Below are positions 31,267-40,014 of a stretch of DNA of 42,717 nucleotides, in pieces. Where the stretch lies: NCBI GenBank assembly GCA_020851015.1, contig JADZDN010000206.1, positions 1 to 42,717 of the forward strand. The letters are read 5' to 3'. Position 1 is the stretch's first letter, and the number at the start of each line of letters is the position of its first letter. The stretch comes from Alphaproteobacteria bacterium. GTDB lineage: Bacteria; Pseudomonadota; Alphaproteobacteria; JAEULC01. A program made the translations under genes and the position numbers. Under the pieces are notes generated by a model. The model saw nothing but the letters and a program-made list of their open reading frames with translations, did no database searches and was not told the DNA's origin.

Positions 31267-32664
31267 TCAGGCCGCCGCGCGCTTGCGCGTGGCCGGTTTG
31301 CGCGCGACATGGTCGTCGCCGCGCCCGGGCACGATGACCCGGCAATAGGGTGCCAGGCGCTCGTCGTCGAGCATGCGCCAGCAATCGATCGCGACCGCGC
31401 CGGACGGCCCGATGTCGTCCGACTTCAAGTCGCGGAACTCCGGCCAGGCGGTCATGACGGCGAAGGCGTCGACGCGGCGCACGCAATCCCTGGCGTTCGT
31501 CGCGTACCCGACCGTCTGCGCCAGCACGCGCCGGGCCGACGGCATCGCCTTGGGATCGTAGACCGTCACGCGGAAACCGGCGGCGGTCAGCGCCTGGGCC
31601 AGCATCACGCCCTGGCTCGCCTCGCAGACCTCGGTGTCCGGCTTGTAGGACAGGCCCAGCACGCCGACCGCGGCGCCCTTCGGCACCTCGCCGCCGATCA
31701 TCCCGGCCAGGCGAAGGACCTGGTGGCTGTTCATGCGGTCGGTCGCCTCGGCCAGATCGGCGCGCGCCCCCAGGCCGCGGGCCAGGGTGGCGAAGGCGAC
31801 GTTGTCGCGCGGGAAGCACGGCCCGCCATAGCCGGTCGCCGCGCGCAGGTATTTTCCCCCGATGCGCGTATCCATGCCCAGCGCGCCGGTGACGACATCG
31901 GCGTCCGCGCCCGGCAGGCGCTCGCACAATTCGCCCAGCATGTTGGCGTAGGTGATCTTGGTGGTGACGTAGGTGTTGACCGCGATCTTGGTCAGCTCGG
32001 CGTTGACCAGGTTCATGCGGCGGACCTGCGGGCGGGTCTCGACGACGCTCGACAGCAGCCGCTCCAGCACGCAGCCGGCGCGCGGATCGGACTCGCCGAT
32101 CAGGATCATGTCGGGATGCAGCATGTCGCGGATCACCGAGCCCAGCGCGATGAACTCGGGGCTGTAGCACAGGCCCACCTCGCGGCCGATGGCGCGGCCG
32201 GAATGGCGCGCCAGCGCCTCGGCGATCGCACCTTCGGTCGAGCCCGGCATCACGGTCGAGGTGACGACCACGACGTGGTAGCCGTTCTTGCGCTTCAGCG
32301 CCTCGCCGATGCCGGCGATCGCGGTCAACACATGGTCGTTGATGAAGCGGCCGTCGGGTCCCGTCGGCGTCGGCACGATGATGAGCGTGATGTCGCTGGC
32401 GGCCACCGCGGCGGCGATGTCGGTCGTCGCGCTGACGCGTTCCTTGCAGCGGTCCAGCAGGTCCTGCAACCCCGGCTCGTCCACCGGCGCGCGGCCCTCC
32501 TCCATCGCCCGCACGGCGGCGGGGTTGAGGTCCACGCCGGTGACGCGGTGGCCCTTGCTCGCCAGCACGGCCACCAGCGGCGCGCCTAGCTTGCCCAGGC
32601 CGATGACGGACACCCCCATCGGCGCGATCGCGCCCGGTGTCCCGGTTTCCTGCTTCTTGCCCAC
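31267..32664 (-). CDS. UDP-glucose/GDP-mannose family nucleotide-sugar dehydrogenase
   Basis: 465 residues from the GTG at 32664; an ATG at 32619 just before VSVIGLGKLG is an alternative. Three-domain layout: an NAD-binding domain with GLGKLGAPL at 22-30 and VDLNP at 44-48; a central helix with ELTKIAVNTY at 223-232 (Lys226, Asn230); the catalytic Cys283 in GYGGPCFPRDN; and a C-terminal domain with GLSYKPDTEVCEASQ and VTVYDPKA. It oxidises the sugar C6 of a nucleotide sugar to a carboxylate in two NAD-dependent steps. Whether the substrate is UDP-glucose, UDP-HexNAc or GDP-mannose is not decided by these motifs. With the following epimerase gene it would provide a modified hexose or uronic acid for a surface polysaccharide. 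It is divergent from the radical SAM gene across 242 bases. Confidence 0.88.
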   Translation of the reverse strand: MGKKQETGTPGAIAPMGVSVIGLGKLGAPLVAVLASKGHRVTGVDLNPAAVRAMEEGRAPVDEPGLQDLLDRCKERVSATTDIAAAVAASDITLIIVPTPTGPDGRFINDHVLTAIAGIGEALKRKNGYHVVVVTSTVMPGSTEGAIAEALARHSGRAIGREVGLCYSPEFIALGSVIRDMLHPDMILIGESDPRAGCVLERLLSSVVETRPQVRRMNLVNAELTKIAVNTYVTTKITYANMLGELCERLPGADADVVTGALGMDTRIGGKYLRAATGYGGPCFPRDNVAFATLARGLGARADLAEATDRMNSHQVLRLAGMIGGEVPKGAAVGVLGLSYKPDTEVCEASQGVMLAQALTAAGFRVTVYDPKAMPSARRVLAQTVGYATNARDCVRRVDAFAVMTAWPEFRDLKSDDIGPSGAVAIDCWRMLDDERLAPYCRVIVPGRGDDHVARKPATRKRAAA

Positions 32665-32906
32665 GTTCGCCCCGATCCGAGATATTCGCTGACGCGCCCC
32701 CAGCCGGCCCCGGAGGGCCGAATGCGCATCGCCGCCATCGTCGGTCGCGGCGCGTTAAATTTCCCTTCAATGCCCGGGGACTGCGCCAATCGGGCCACGC
32801 CCAGGGTAAAGCCAATCTTAACCGATCAACTTGTATGCAATCCGTGGGATTGCGCCCGCGGGGGCGGCATCGGGGCCACGGACCCGGCCGGGCGCAGGGA
32901 GGTTCG

Positions 32907-34706
32907 ATGACCGCTCAGCAGACGCTGGACCGGGCAATCGCCCTGCTCAAGGCCGGCGAGGCGGCCCAGGCGATCGTCGCCCTGGCCGACGCGGACCATG
33001 CCGGGCTCGGCCATGCCGCCAGCGCCGTCGACCTGTGCGTCCGCGAAGCCAAGCCCGACCACGCCATCGCGATCTTGAACGATGTCCGCCCGGTGATCGA
33101 GATGCCGGCCGGCGCGCTGGCGCAGATCGCGCTCGACCTGATGGCGCTCGGCAAGGGCAACGACGCGCTGAAGCGGCTGGCCGAGGCCGGGCTGCTGCAT
33201 GCCGGCCGGAACGACGCCGGCGGCTTCGACCATCTCTACGAGATCGCCGAGCTGATCGTCGGCGGCGGGGGCGTGCACGCCGCCGAGCATCTGCGCGGCC
33301 TGGGCGCGCTCGACGCCGCCAATGCCGCGCGCTGGAACCGGCTGGCCGGCCGCTGTCTATCCCCGCCGGCGCCCGCCAAGGCCGCCGCCGCCGTGGCGGC
33401 GCAGGACCCCGAGCTGGCCAAGGCGGCGCAGCGGCTGGCCAAGCTGTCGCCGCAGCAGGCCTGCACGGTCGTCGAGCGGCTGTCGCGCGCGCAAGTGAAG
33501 GAGGCTTTCGCCCACGACGCCTGGCTGCGCAACTACTTCCTGAACATGTGGGAGTACCTGCACAAGGTCGACGTGCTGGAATCCTATCCCTGGAACGTGG
33601 CGCTGCCGATCGCCGACCTGTGCAATGCGCGCTGCACCTTCTGCAACTCCTGGCTCCACGGCCGCAACGTGCTGCAGCCCGACCAGCTCGAGCGCTATGT
33701 CGAGCTTCTGCGCTACACCCGCGTGCTGGGCATCCAGGGCCACGGCGAGCCGCTGGCGAACCCGCATATCGAGACGATCCTGAAGCGCGTCGCCGAGGTG
33801 ATCGACCCGCGCGCCCAGCCCTACCTCATCAGCAACGCGATGTTCCTGCGCAAGCGCCTGCCGGTGCTGCTCGACGCCCGCGTCATGAGCTACCAGCTCA
33901 GCCTCAACGCCACGACCAACGAGACCCACCACAAGGTGATGGGCCTGGGCGAGAACGCCTTCGAGGAGGTGCAGGCGGCGGTGAAGGCGCTGGTCGAAGC
34001 GCGCGACACCAAGGCGCCCGGCATGTTCATCGCCATTTCGATGGTGCTGACCGCCGACAACATCCACGAGGCGCCCGCGTTCGTGCGCCTGGGCAACCAG
34101 CTGGGCGTGACGCGCGTCTTCCTGCGCACGCTGTCGCCGGTGTCCAGCCTGTCCGCGGGCCTCAACTACCATACGCTCTCGCCCTGCCTGCACCCGGATT
34201 TCGCGCGGCTGAAGGACGAGATCCAGGCGGAGATCGCACGCTCGCGGATCCCGGTCGAAGCGTCGCCCGAGACCTGGGGCGAGGATGCCCTGCCGCCGGC
34301 CCTGCGCGCGCAGGTCAAGGCCGAGCCGCCCCGCCTCTATACGCGCCGCGAGGCGATCGGCGACCCCGATGTGCGCCAGCTCTACCAGCACGCCCGCGAC
34401 AGCGTTGTGGGCCATGGCGAGCTGGTCGAGCATCCGGTGCCGAGCGAGCGCAACCCCTATGGCCGCGAGGCGCCGTTCGACTGCGGCTTCGTCTACCAGC
34501 AGTTCATCTCGACGCAGCTCACTTTCCGCATCGTGCCGTGCTGCTACATCTCGGACGTCCCCGGCCACAAGCCGGTGGTGTTCGACGGCACCGAGCCGTT
34601 CATGGCGTACTGGAACTCGCCGGCCTTCGTCGCGCTCCGGCGCTGGCTGCGCGACGGGCCGCTGCTCGACAACTGCAAGACCTGCCCGATGCACGGCGCG
34701 TTCTAG
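32907..34706 (+). CDS. Radical SAM protein with SPASM-like C-terminus and helical N-terminal domain
   Basis: 599 residues from the ATG at 32907, with AGGGAGG upstream; the open frame extends to 32637 without support. The N-terminal part (1-200) is Ala-rich and helical, like tetratricopeptide repeats. The radical SAM core starts near 225 and has the cluster motif CNARCTFC (Cys239, Cys243, Cys246), then GIQGHGEPL at 275-283, a typical G-E-P variant. The C-terminal part has Cys526, the pair Cys545-Cys546 and CKTCP (Cys590, Cys593), fitting a SPASM-like auxiliary cluster. The enzyme would make a 5'-deoxyadenosyl radical. The substrate is unknown; neighbours point to a glycan or nucleotide sugar. 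The next gene, 36 bases downstream, encodes a methyltransferase, so the two probably work together. Confidence 0.85.
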   Translation: MTAQQTLDRAIALLKAGEAAQAIVALADADHAGLGHAASAVDLCVREAKPDHAIAILNDVRPVIEMPAGALAQIALDLMALGKGNDALKRLAEAGLLHAGRNDAGGFDHLYEIAELIVGGGGVHAAEHLRGLGALDAANAARWNRLAGRCLSPPAPAKAAAAVAAQDPELAKAAQRLAKLSPQQACTVVERLSRAQVKEAFAHDAWLRNYFLNMWEYLHKVDVLESYPWNVALPIADLCNARCTFCNSWLHGRNVLQPDQLERYVELLRYTRVLGIQGHGEPLANPHIETILKRVAEVIDPRAQPYLISNAMFLRKRLPVLLDARVMSYQLSLNATTNETHHKVMGLGENAFEEVQAAVKALVEARDTKAPGMFIAISMVLTADNIHEAPAFVRLGNQLGVTRVFLRTLSPVSSLSAGLNYHTLSPCLHPDFARLKDEIQAEIARSRIPVEASPETWGEDALPPALRAQVKAEPPRLYTRREAIGDPDVRQLYQHARDSVVGHGELVEHPVPSERNPYGREAPFDCGFVYQQFISTQLTFRIVPCCYISDVPGHKPVVFDGTEPFMAYWNSPAFVALRRWLRDGPLLDNCKTCPMHGAF

Positions 34707-34742
34707 GCGCCGCCGCGACCGAACACGCCGGAGGAGTAGGCA

Positions 34743-36782
34743 ATGACCGTTCGCCAGGCAGTCGCATCCCCGGCCGCGACGCCTTCGCCGATCCTGGAAG
34801 CCGCCAGCAAGGCCCCGTTCGACCAGGGCCGTGCGCTGTTCGACCTGCTGCGCCAGAAGTGGAAGGAGGTACCGGCGGGACTCTACGACCGCGTCGATAC
34901 CGGCAAGGTCCTTGCCCTGACGGACTGGGAATTGCGCGACTACTGGGACGGCGTCTGGCACGAGTTCACTGTGGGCACCGGCTATGCCACCCGCGGCTGG
35001 TACCAGGAGATGTACCGCGACATGTTCCGCGGCAAGCGGGTGCTGGAGATCGGCAGCGGCTGCGGCATCGACGGCATCGAGTTCATCCGCCAGGGCGCCA
35101 TCTGGTATTTCGCCGACATCGTGCCCAACAACCTCAAGCTGATCCGGCGCATGCTCGACGCCTTCGGCCTGGACTGCGAGGGCATGACCTATATCGAGGA
35201 CCTGCGCTCGCTGGAGCAGATCCCCGACGGGTTCGACTTCATCTACTGCAACGGCTCGATGATCAACGTGCCGTTCGATTTCGCGCGGCGCGAGACCTTG
35301 CATCTCGTCTCGCATCTGCGCCCGGGCGGGCGCTGGGTCGAGCTGTGTTACCCGCGCGAGCGCTGGGCGCGCGAAGGCCGCTTGCCCTTCGCCGACTGGG
35401 GCCGCATGACCGACGGCGACGCCACGCCCTGGGTCGAATGGTACGACATGGAGCGGCTGCGCGATCGCTTCGCACCGGTCGCGCTCAATCCGCTGATGGC
35501 CTTCAACTACTACAACGACGATTTCAACTGGTTCGACTTCCGCGTCGAGGCGGTGCCGGATCGCCGCCAGGTCGCGGCTTACCTAGCCAGCGCCGGCGCG
35601 CGCCGCCTGCCCGTCAACCTCGCGCCGGGCGCGTTCAAGCGCCACGGCACCAGTCGGATCGAGGCGGTCACCACCGCGGATGGGCCGGCCCTGCGGGTCC
35701 AAACCACGCCGCAAATCTGGTCCTACGCCATCCACGGCACCCTGGGCGCCGCGACGTTGCGCCAAGCCGTGGTGCCCGAAGAGGCCGCGCAGAGCGTGCC
35801 CGCGATCGAGCTGACGCTGTCGGTCCAGCAGGGCCGCATCGGCGTCGGGCTGATGGCGGACGACCTGACCAACTTCATCAATCTCGAGCGCCACTTCACG
35901 CCGCGGGACGAGCCCTACGTCGTCACACTGGCATGTCCGCCTGGCTACGAGCGCTACAACCTGATGCTGCGCAACACCCAGGGCGGCGACCAGGCGTCGG
36001 CCTTCACGATCCACCAGATGGTGCTGACCAGCCACCGGGCCGACGAGCAGCCCGAGGCGCAGGCCGGCGCAGGGCCCGAGAGGGTTATCGCGCTGACCAG
36101 CCTCGTCCGCCGCTACTTGCCGGCGATCCAGGCGGAAAATCCTGCCCTGCCGGCGATCGCATCCGACCCCAAGGTGCCGATCTTCGCGCGCGCCCTCGCG
36201 CTGGACGAACTCGATCGCGCGCTAGGCTACGCCGAGCCGGCGCTGGCCATCGCCGCGCCGCGCGAAAAGGATCTGCGCGTCTGGTCGTCCGAGCCGGACG
36301 ACGCGCCGGTGCTCGCCTACCTCCACCGCAATCACCGGCCCGCGCGTCAGCTTGTCCTCGGCGCGTCCAGCGGCTTCGATGCATCGCTCTGCGCGGCCGA
36401 GAGCACGGCCGAGATCTGGGCGCTTGATCTCGCGGAAAGCGCCTGTGCCGATGCGGCGGCGCGCATCCACCGCCTTGCCGGCAACGGCCGCCCGTTCGAC
36501 GGCGCCGCGTTCGCTGCCGGATTTTTCGACGCTGTCGCAATTGCCGGTCGCGGCCACGCCGCGGCTGTGATCCGCGACACCGAAGCGGCGCTGCCCCTGC
36601 TGCGCAGCGGCGGCATGATCGTCTGGCGCGGCTTTTGCCCGCTCGACGGGCCGATGGCGGCCCTGCCCGAGCTCCGCGCCACGGTCTACGGCGTCCACCA
36701 GGGCTGGCGGCGCTGGTCCTCCCAGTTCGCGTCGCTGTTCTGGATCAGGCCGAGCTATCTGCTGGTCGGCATCAAGCGCTGA
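34743..36782 (+). CDS. Large protein with N-terminal methyltransferase and C-terminal Rossmann-like domain
   Basis: 679 residues, with GGAGGA before the ATG at 34743. Residues about 85-290 form a SAM-dependent methyltransferase: motif I RVLEIGSGCGIDG at 99-111, then WYFADIVPNN at 121-130 and FDFIYCNGSMINV. The middle part (about 300-440) is beta-rich and could be a carbohydrate-binding-like sandwich (LRVQTTPQIWSYAIHGTLGA, then IELTLSVQQGRIGVGLMADD). The C-terminal part (about 540-679) looks like a second Rossmann domain of methyltransferase type, with LVLGASSGFDASL and WALDLAESA, but its motif I is less regular. The preceding radical SAM gene is 36 bases upstream. The stop overlaps by 11 bases the end of the convergent sulfotransferase gene. 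The substrate is unknown; a role in modifying a surface sugar is inferred from context. Confidence 0.7.
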   Translation: MTVRQAVASPAATPSPILEAASKAPFDQGRALFDLLRQKWKEVPAGLYDRVDTGKVLALTDWELRDYWDGVWHEFTVGTGYATRGWYQEMYRDMFRGKRVLEIGSGCGIDGIEFIRQGAIWYFADIVPNNLKLIRRMLDAFGLDCEGMTYIEDLRSLEQIPDGFDFIYCNGSMINVPFDFARRETLHLVSHLRPGGRWVELCYPRERWAREGRLPFADWGRMTDGDATPWVEWYDMERLRDRFAPVALNPLMAFNYYNDDFNWFDFRVEAVPDRRQVAAYLASAGARRLPVNLAPGAFKRHGTSRIEAVTTADGPALRVQTTPQIWSYAIHGTLGAATLRQAVVPEEAAQSVPAIELTLSVQQGRIGVGLMADDLTNFINLERHFTPRDEPYVVTLACPPGYERYNLMLRNTQGGDQASAFTIHQMVLTSHRADEQPEAQAGAGPERVIALTSLVRRYLPAIQAENPALPAIASDPKVPIFARALALDELDRALGYAEPALAIAAPREKDLRVWSSEPDDAPVLAYLHRNHRPARQLVLGASSGFDASLCAAESTAEIWALDLAESACADAAARIHRLAGNGRPFDGAAFAAGFFDAVAIAGRGHAAAVIRDTEAALPLLRSGGMIVWRGFCPLDGPMAALPELRATVYGVHQGWRRWSSQFASLFWIRPSYLLVGIKR

Positions 36783-38055
36783 GCGGCAGTCGCGCCAGCT
36801 GGTTCGACCGGCGGCATAGGAGCAGCGGGCCAAGCCGCTGTGCGTCGGCCAGCGCCCGGAAACGCTCGACGAACCCGACCCGCTCCCAACCCAGCGAGAC
36901 CGCGGATGGTCGTGCGTCGTCCGACACCTGCATGTCGCGAAACAGCGTGAAGGGCGGATCGCCCGCGGCCTGCACCAGCCGCTCCAGCACGGCGTTCCAG
37001 TCCGCCGATGCAAGCGCGGCGGGATAGATGTCGCCGGCGAGGCTGCCCATCGCGCCCCATAGGAATGCCGCGTCCTGCCAGGGAAGCTCGCGCTCGGGTT
37101 CTGGATCGGTACCCAGCCGGCGGCGGCGCGCCGCGCTCCAACTGTCCTCGGTCCAAGCATGGCCGTAGAAGGTAGTCGCCGCAAGCGCGGGGTCGGCCGC
37201 GTCGACGCCGAGCAGCCCGCACAACGCGCTCAGCGTGCCGGCGCGGTCGGCCTTCATGTCCTCCAGGCGGATGCCCATGGTCGCAATGTCGCTGCCCGCC
37301 GCCACGCGCGCGCGGAGCCAATCCTGCACCAGCAGACGCAGCAGATGCTCGTAGTATTCGACCCGCTGCGCGCCGCCCTGCCCCACCACCTCGGTCATCG
37401 CAATGTAGGAATGGGCGATGACGCCCGGATCCCGCAGCGAGACCAGCAGCAGGTCGGGCTTCAGTGCCGCCACCGTCTCCAGGCTCGGCTTCAGTCCGCC
37501 CAGGTTGTAGTTATCGACCAGCAGGCCAGGCCATAGCCAGTCGCCATGATGGAGGTGGTGCAGGACGACGCGGAACGCGTCGGGGTCGCGCCCCAGGCAC
37601 CATTCATAGGCCAGCACCGACGCGTAGAGTGCGCGCAGCGGCGTAACCGCGCTGCTGCCCAGGGCGGATACCATCGCGGCGCAGAAGGCGACGCGATCAA
37701 CCGCGATGATGACACTGCCGTCCTCGCCCAGCTGGCCGGACAAGGCCGTCGAGCAGCTAGTGTCGAACAGCTGGTCATGCGCCGGGAAGTCGACGAAGCC
37801 GTGCGCGAGGTCGGCCGGACCGTCCAGCACCCGCCGCGAGGAGGCGGCGAGGAAGTCGTGGAACTTCCAGATCGACGGGATCTGGGCTACCTGCGGGTGT
37901 CCGTCCAGATGGCTTTGCAGCAGGTTCGACCCGCTGCGCCCGGCAACCACGAGCACGGCATAGGGACACTGCAGTAGGCGCTCGAGCTGCGGCGGCCCCG
38001 GCAGCGCCCGGACCTGCGCGGGCAGCGTAACGAGCTTCCGCATCGATTGCGCCAT
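36772..38055 (-). CDS. Sulfotransferase-family protein
   Basis: 427 residues. The 5'-phosphosulfate-binding loop of PAPS sulfotransferases is visible as VAGRSGSNLLQSHLDGHP at 37-54. A matching 3'-phosphate segment is LLVSLRDPGVIAHSYIAM at about 213-230, with the R-D-P and S-x-x-x motif order expected. RLEDMKADRAGTLSALCGLLG later in the chain is also typical. It would move a sulfo group, or a related group carried on a 3'-phosphonucleotide, onto a glycan or lipid. It is the last gene of a minus-strand operon after the FkbM and class I methyltransferases, with 7 bases to the upstream gene. Given the phosphoramidate-type genes nearby, its donor may not be PAPS; see the findings. No signal peptide. 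Confidence 0.8.
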   Translation of the reverse strand: MAQSMRKLVTLPAQVRALPGPPQLERLLQCPYAVLVVAGRSGSNLLQSHLDGHPQVAQIPSIWKFHDFLAASSRRVLDGPADLAHGFVDFPAHDQLFDTSCSTALSGQLGEDGSVIIAVDRVAFCAAMVSALGSSAVTPLRALYASVLAYEWCLGRDPDAFRVVLHHLHHGDWLWPGLLVDNYNLGGLKPSLETVAALKPDLLLVSLRDPGVIAHSYIAMTEVVGQGGAQRVEYYEHLLRLLVQDWLRARVAAGSDIATMGIRLEDMKADRAGTLSALCGLLGVDAADPALAATTFYGHAWTEDSWSAARRRRLGTDPEPERELPWQDAAFLWGAMGSLAGDIYPAALASADWNAVLERLVQAAGDPPFTLFRDMQVSDDARPSAVSLGWERVGFVERFRALADAQRLGPLLLCRRSNQLARLPLSA

Positions 38056-38062
38056 GGCCGGG

Positions 38063-38815
38063 CTAGTCGCGGCGCCGGGCCGCCCACATGCGGGTCACAT
38101 ACGGAATGTCGATTTGCTCGCGGCCAAGTCCCGCCAGATAGTGGTCGATCGCATCCACCACCGTATCGAACTTGTCGCGCGCCTGGCGGGCGAGAGTCGC
38201 ATGCGAACGCCAGGCCTCGACGACTCCCGCGCGATCCATGCGATGCGTGATTGCGGCCTCGATGAACCGAACCGCGCCGAACAGGCGAGAGGCTTCGATG
38301 ATCGCCGACTGGTCCTCTCGGCGGCTGCCATACGCGTACTCAGGAACATGCTGGCCGATGATGCGCTCGATCTCGGCCTGGATGGGGTCGTCCAGGTCGC
38401 GGTGATTCCATAGGCAGCAGAACCAGCCGCCGCGCCGCAGGATGCGGTGGGTCTCGACCAGGGCTTGCGCCCGGTCCGCGACATTGAACGACGAGCCGAA
38501 GCTGACGAGGTGGAACGCGCCGTCGGGCTGGCCGGTGGCCTCGCCCGTGCCGACGGCCCAGCGCACGTTCGCGTGTCGGCGGAGCTGCTGCTCGCCCAGC
38601 GTGCGCATGGCCGCGTTAGGCTCCACCGCCAGAACGCGCAGCTCGCGCTCCGCCAGCATGCGCGTCAGATGGCCGACGCCCGCACCGACATCGCACGCGC
38701 TGTCGCCCGCGCGCAGCCCCACCAGCGTGATCAGCCGGTCGATGGCCTCCGGCGCATAGTCCGGCCGCTTCAGGTACGATTTCGCGAGGGTCGTGTAGTC
38801 CCAGCTGACGGTCAT
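38063..38815 (-). CDS. Class I SAM-dependent methyltransferase
   Basis: 250 residues. Motif I reads ACDVGAGVGHLTRML at 40-54 and the acidic end of strand 2 is in VLAVEPNAAM (61-70). VGTGEATGQPDGAFHLVSFG covers motifs II-III, and ILRRGGWFCCLWNHRD lies in the strand 5 region. The type is close to UbiE/Methyltransf_11 small-molecule methyltransferases. The start ATG at 38815 lies 3 bases after the stop of the FkbM gene, and the sulfotransferase gene begins 7 bases after this gene's stop, so the three form one operon. O-methylation of a surface sugar or of a sugar modification such as phosphoramidate is the likely job, inferred from context only. Confidence 0.85.
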   Translation of the reverse strand: MTVSWDYTTLAKSYLKRPDYAPEAIDRLITLVGLRAGDSACDVGAGVGHLTRMLAERELRVLAVEPNAAMRTLGEQQLRRHANVRWAVGTGEATGQPDGAFHLVSFGSSFNVADRAQALVETHRILRRGGWFCCLWNHRDLDDPIQAEIERIIGQHVPEYAYGSRREDQSAIIEASRLFGAVRFIEAAITHRMDRAGVVEAWRSHATLARQARDKFDTVVDAIDHYLAGLGREQIDIPYVTRMWAARRRD

Positions 38816-38818
38816 GAG

Positions 38819-39850
38819 CTACGACGCCTTCTTGGCAAGCAATCGCGAGGGGTAAAAGCGGGTCGGGTCGCTGTCGAACAGCTCGAGGAACCGGCGATAG
38901 ATGCCGGGGCCCCCCTTGATTGGCGTCAGCGTGTCCAGCAGCATCTCGCCGGCCGGCTCGAAGGCGTGCGGGTGGTTGACGATCAGCTCGGCCGCGCAGT
39001 CCGGCAATCCGTAGATCTCGAACAGGCAGGCAAGCTTGGCCAGGCGGCCGGCGCTGGGCGCGAAGCCGGTCATCTCGGCATAGGAAGGATCGCCCAGGTC
39101 GCGCAGGTAGAGCGCGTCGGCGAACTGCACCCCGCCGCCGACGGTCTGCGCCGTGATGTCGTAGGTGAAGGCGCCGGGCATGGCGCCGCGCGTATAGCGC
39201 CAGACGTCCAGCCCGAACAGCGTGAAGCCCGCCTCGCGCATGAACCGGTCGATGTTCGAGAACACGCTGGCGCAGGGATGCAGCGGACCGTGGAACTGGC
39301 ACTCCACCTCGACACCCAAGACACCGCGCTTGGTCAACGTTTCCTGGGCGCCCAGCAGCACCTCCAGGTCATGGCTGTCCGTGTCGATCTTGATGAAGTC
39401 GACCGACGCGACGTTCTTCTCGGCCAAGTAGCCGTCCAGCTCGACCATCCGGTCGGACATCTTCACTTCGACGCCCTGGTTGAAGACCTTCTGGACGTAG
39501 TTGAGCTCCATCGCCTTCATCGCGCGGGCGGCGCTGGTGCGCGCGAAGGACGTGTTGCTGCGCGACTTGACCTTGTCGTCGCGCAGCGCCTTGGGGAACA
39601 ATTCGTCGTACCGCGCGCAGCCAACGAAGGCCGCCTCGTAGACGAAGTCCGGCCGCTTCTCCTGCGCGCGCAGTCGCTCGACCTCGGCGATCAGCGGGTC
39701 GAAGCCGATTGCCTGGACGTTGAGGCCGAAGGCGTTCCAAACCTCGTCGACGCCGCCGCTGCAGCCGACATCGATCACCATCAGCGGCTCGGCCGCAAGT
39801 TGCCGCTGGAGGAGCTGCGGCAGCTTCGGCTGGCGGTTCAGACTGTTCAT
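38819..39850 (-). CDS. FkbM-family methyltransferase
   Basis: 343 residues from the ATG at 39850, which gives MNSLNRQPKLPQLLQRQL; the frame is open to 39898. FkbM features are present: LMVIDVGCSGGVDEVWNAFG at 23-42 (motif I), AIGFDPLIAEVERL at 47-60, and FIKIDTDSHDLEVLLGA in the middle, the K-I-D-T-D/E-G-type motif of the family. A C-terminal extension of about 90 residues (from YAEMTGFAPSAG) follows the fold. FkbM proteins O-methylate sugars or polyketides, and in glycan loci they usually methylate a hydroxyl of a sugar. It is the first gene of a three-gene minus-strand operon. It is divergent from the sulfotransferase-like gene at 40015, with about 165 bases between starts. Confidence 0.87.
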   Translation of the reverse strand: MNSLNRQPKLPQLLQRQLAAEPLMVIDVGCSGGVDEVWNAFGLNVQAIGFDPLIAEVERLRAQEKRPDFVYEAAFVGCARYDELFPKALRDDKVKSRSNTSFARTSAARAMKAMELNYVQKVFNQGVEVKMSDRMVELDGYLAEKNVASVDFIKIDTDSHDLEVLLGAQETLTKRGVLGVEVECQFHGPLHPCASVFSNIDRFMREAGFTLFGLDVWRYTRGAMPGAFTYDITAQTVGGGVQFADALYLRDLGDPSYAEMTGFAPSAGRLAKLACLFEIYGLPDCAAELIVNHPHAFEPAGEMLLDTLTPIKGGPGIYRRFLELFDSDPTRFYPSRLLAKKAS

Positions 39851-40014
39851 GCGCAGGAGCCCCTTGCCGTCGCCTTTGACGGCAGGCAGCCATGACACAC
39901 CGAGCGTGGTTAATTAAGCGTCAACCCGTGCGCCGCGGATTGGCGCGGCCGGCGCAGGTTAAGAGAAAATTCACCATGACGGGCCAGCATCCGGCGCGAG
40001 GAAAAGAACCGCCG

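Noticed and set aside
30248..32815. Apparent fusion of the epimerase with an upstream 500-residue extension
   Set aside because: The extension is an out-of-frame shadow of the dehydrogenase gene; the epimerase has its own start with the NAD-binding motif close behind it.
32831..36427. Plus-strand open frame of nearly 1200 codons across the radical SAM and methyltransferase genes
   Set aside because: Arg-rich and without domains; the two genes in other frames have cluster Cys motifs, SAM motifs and ribosome binding sites.
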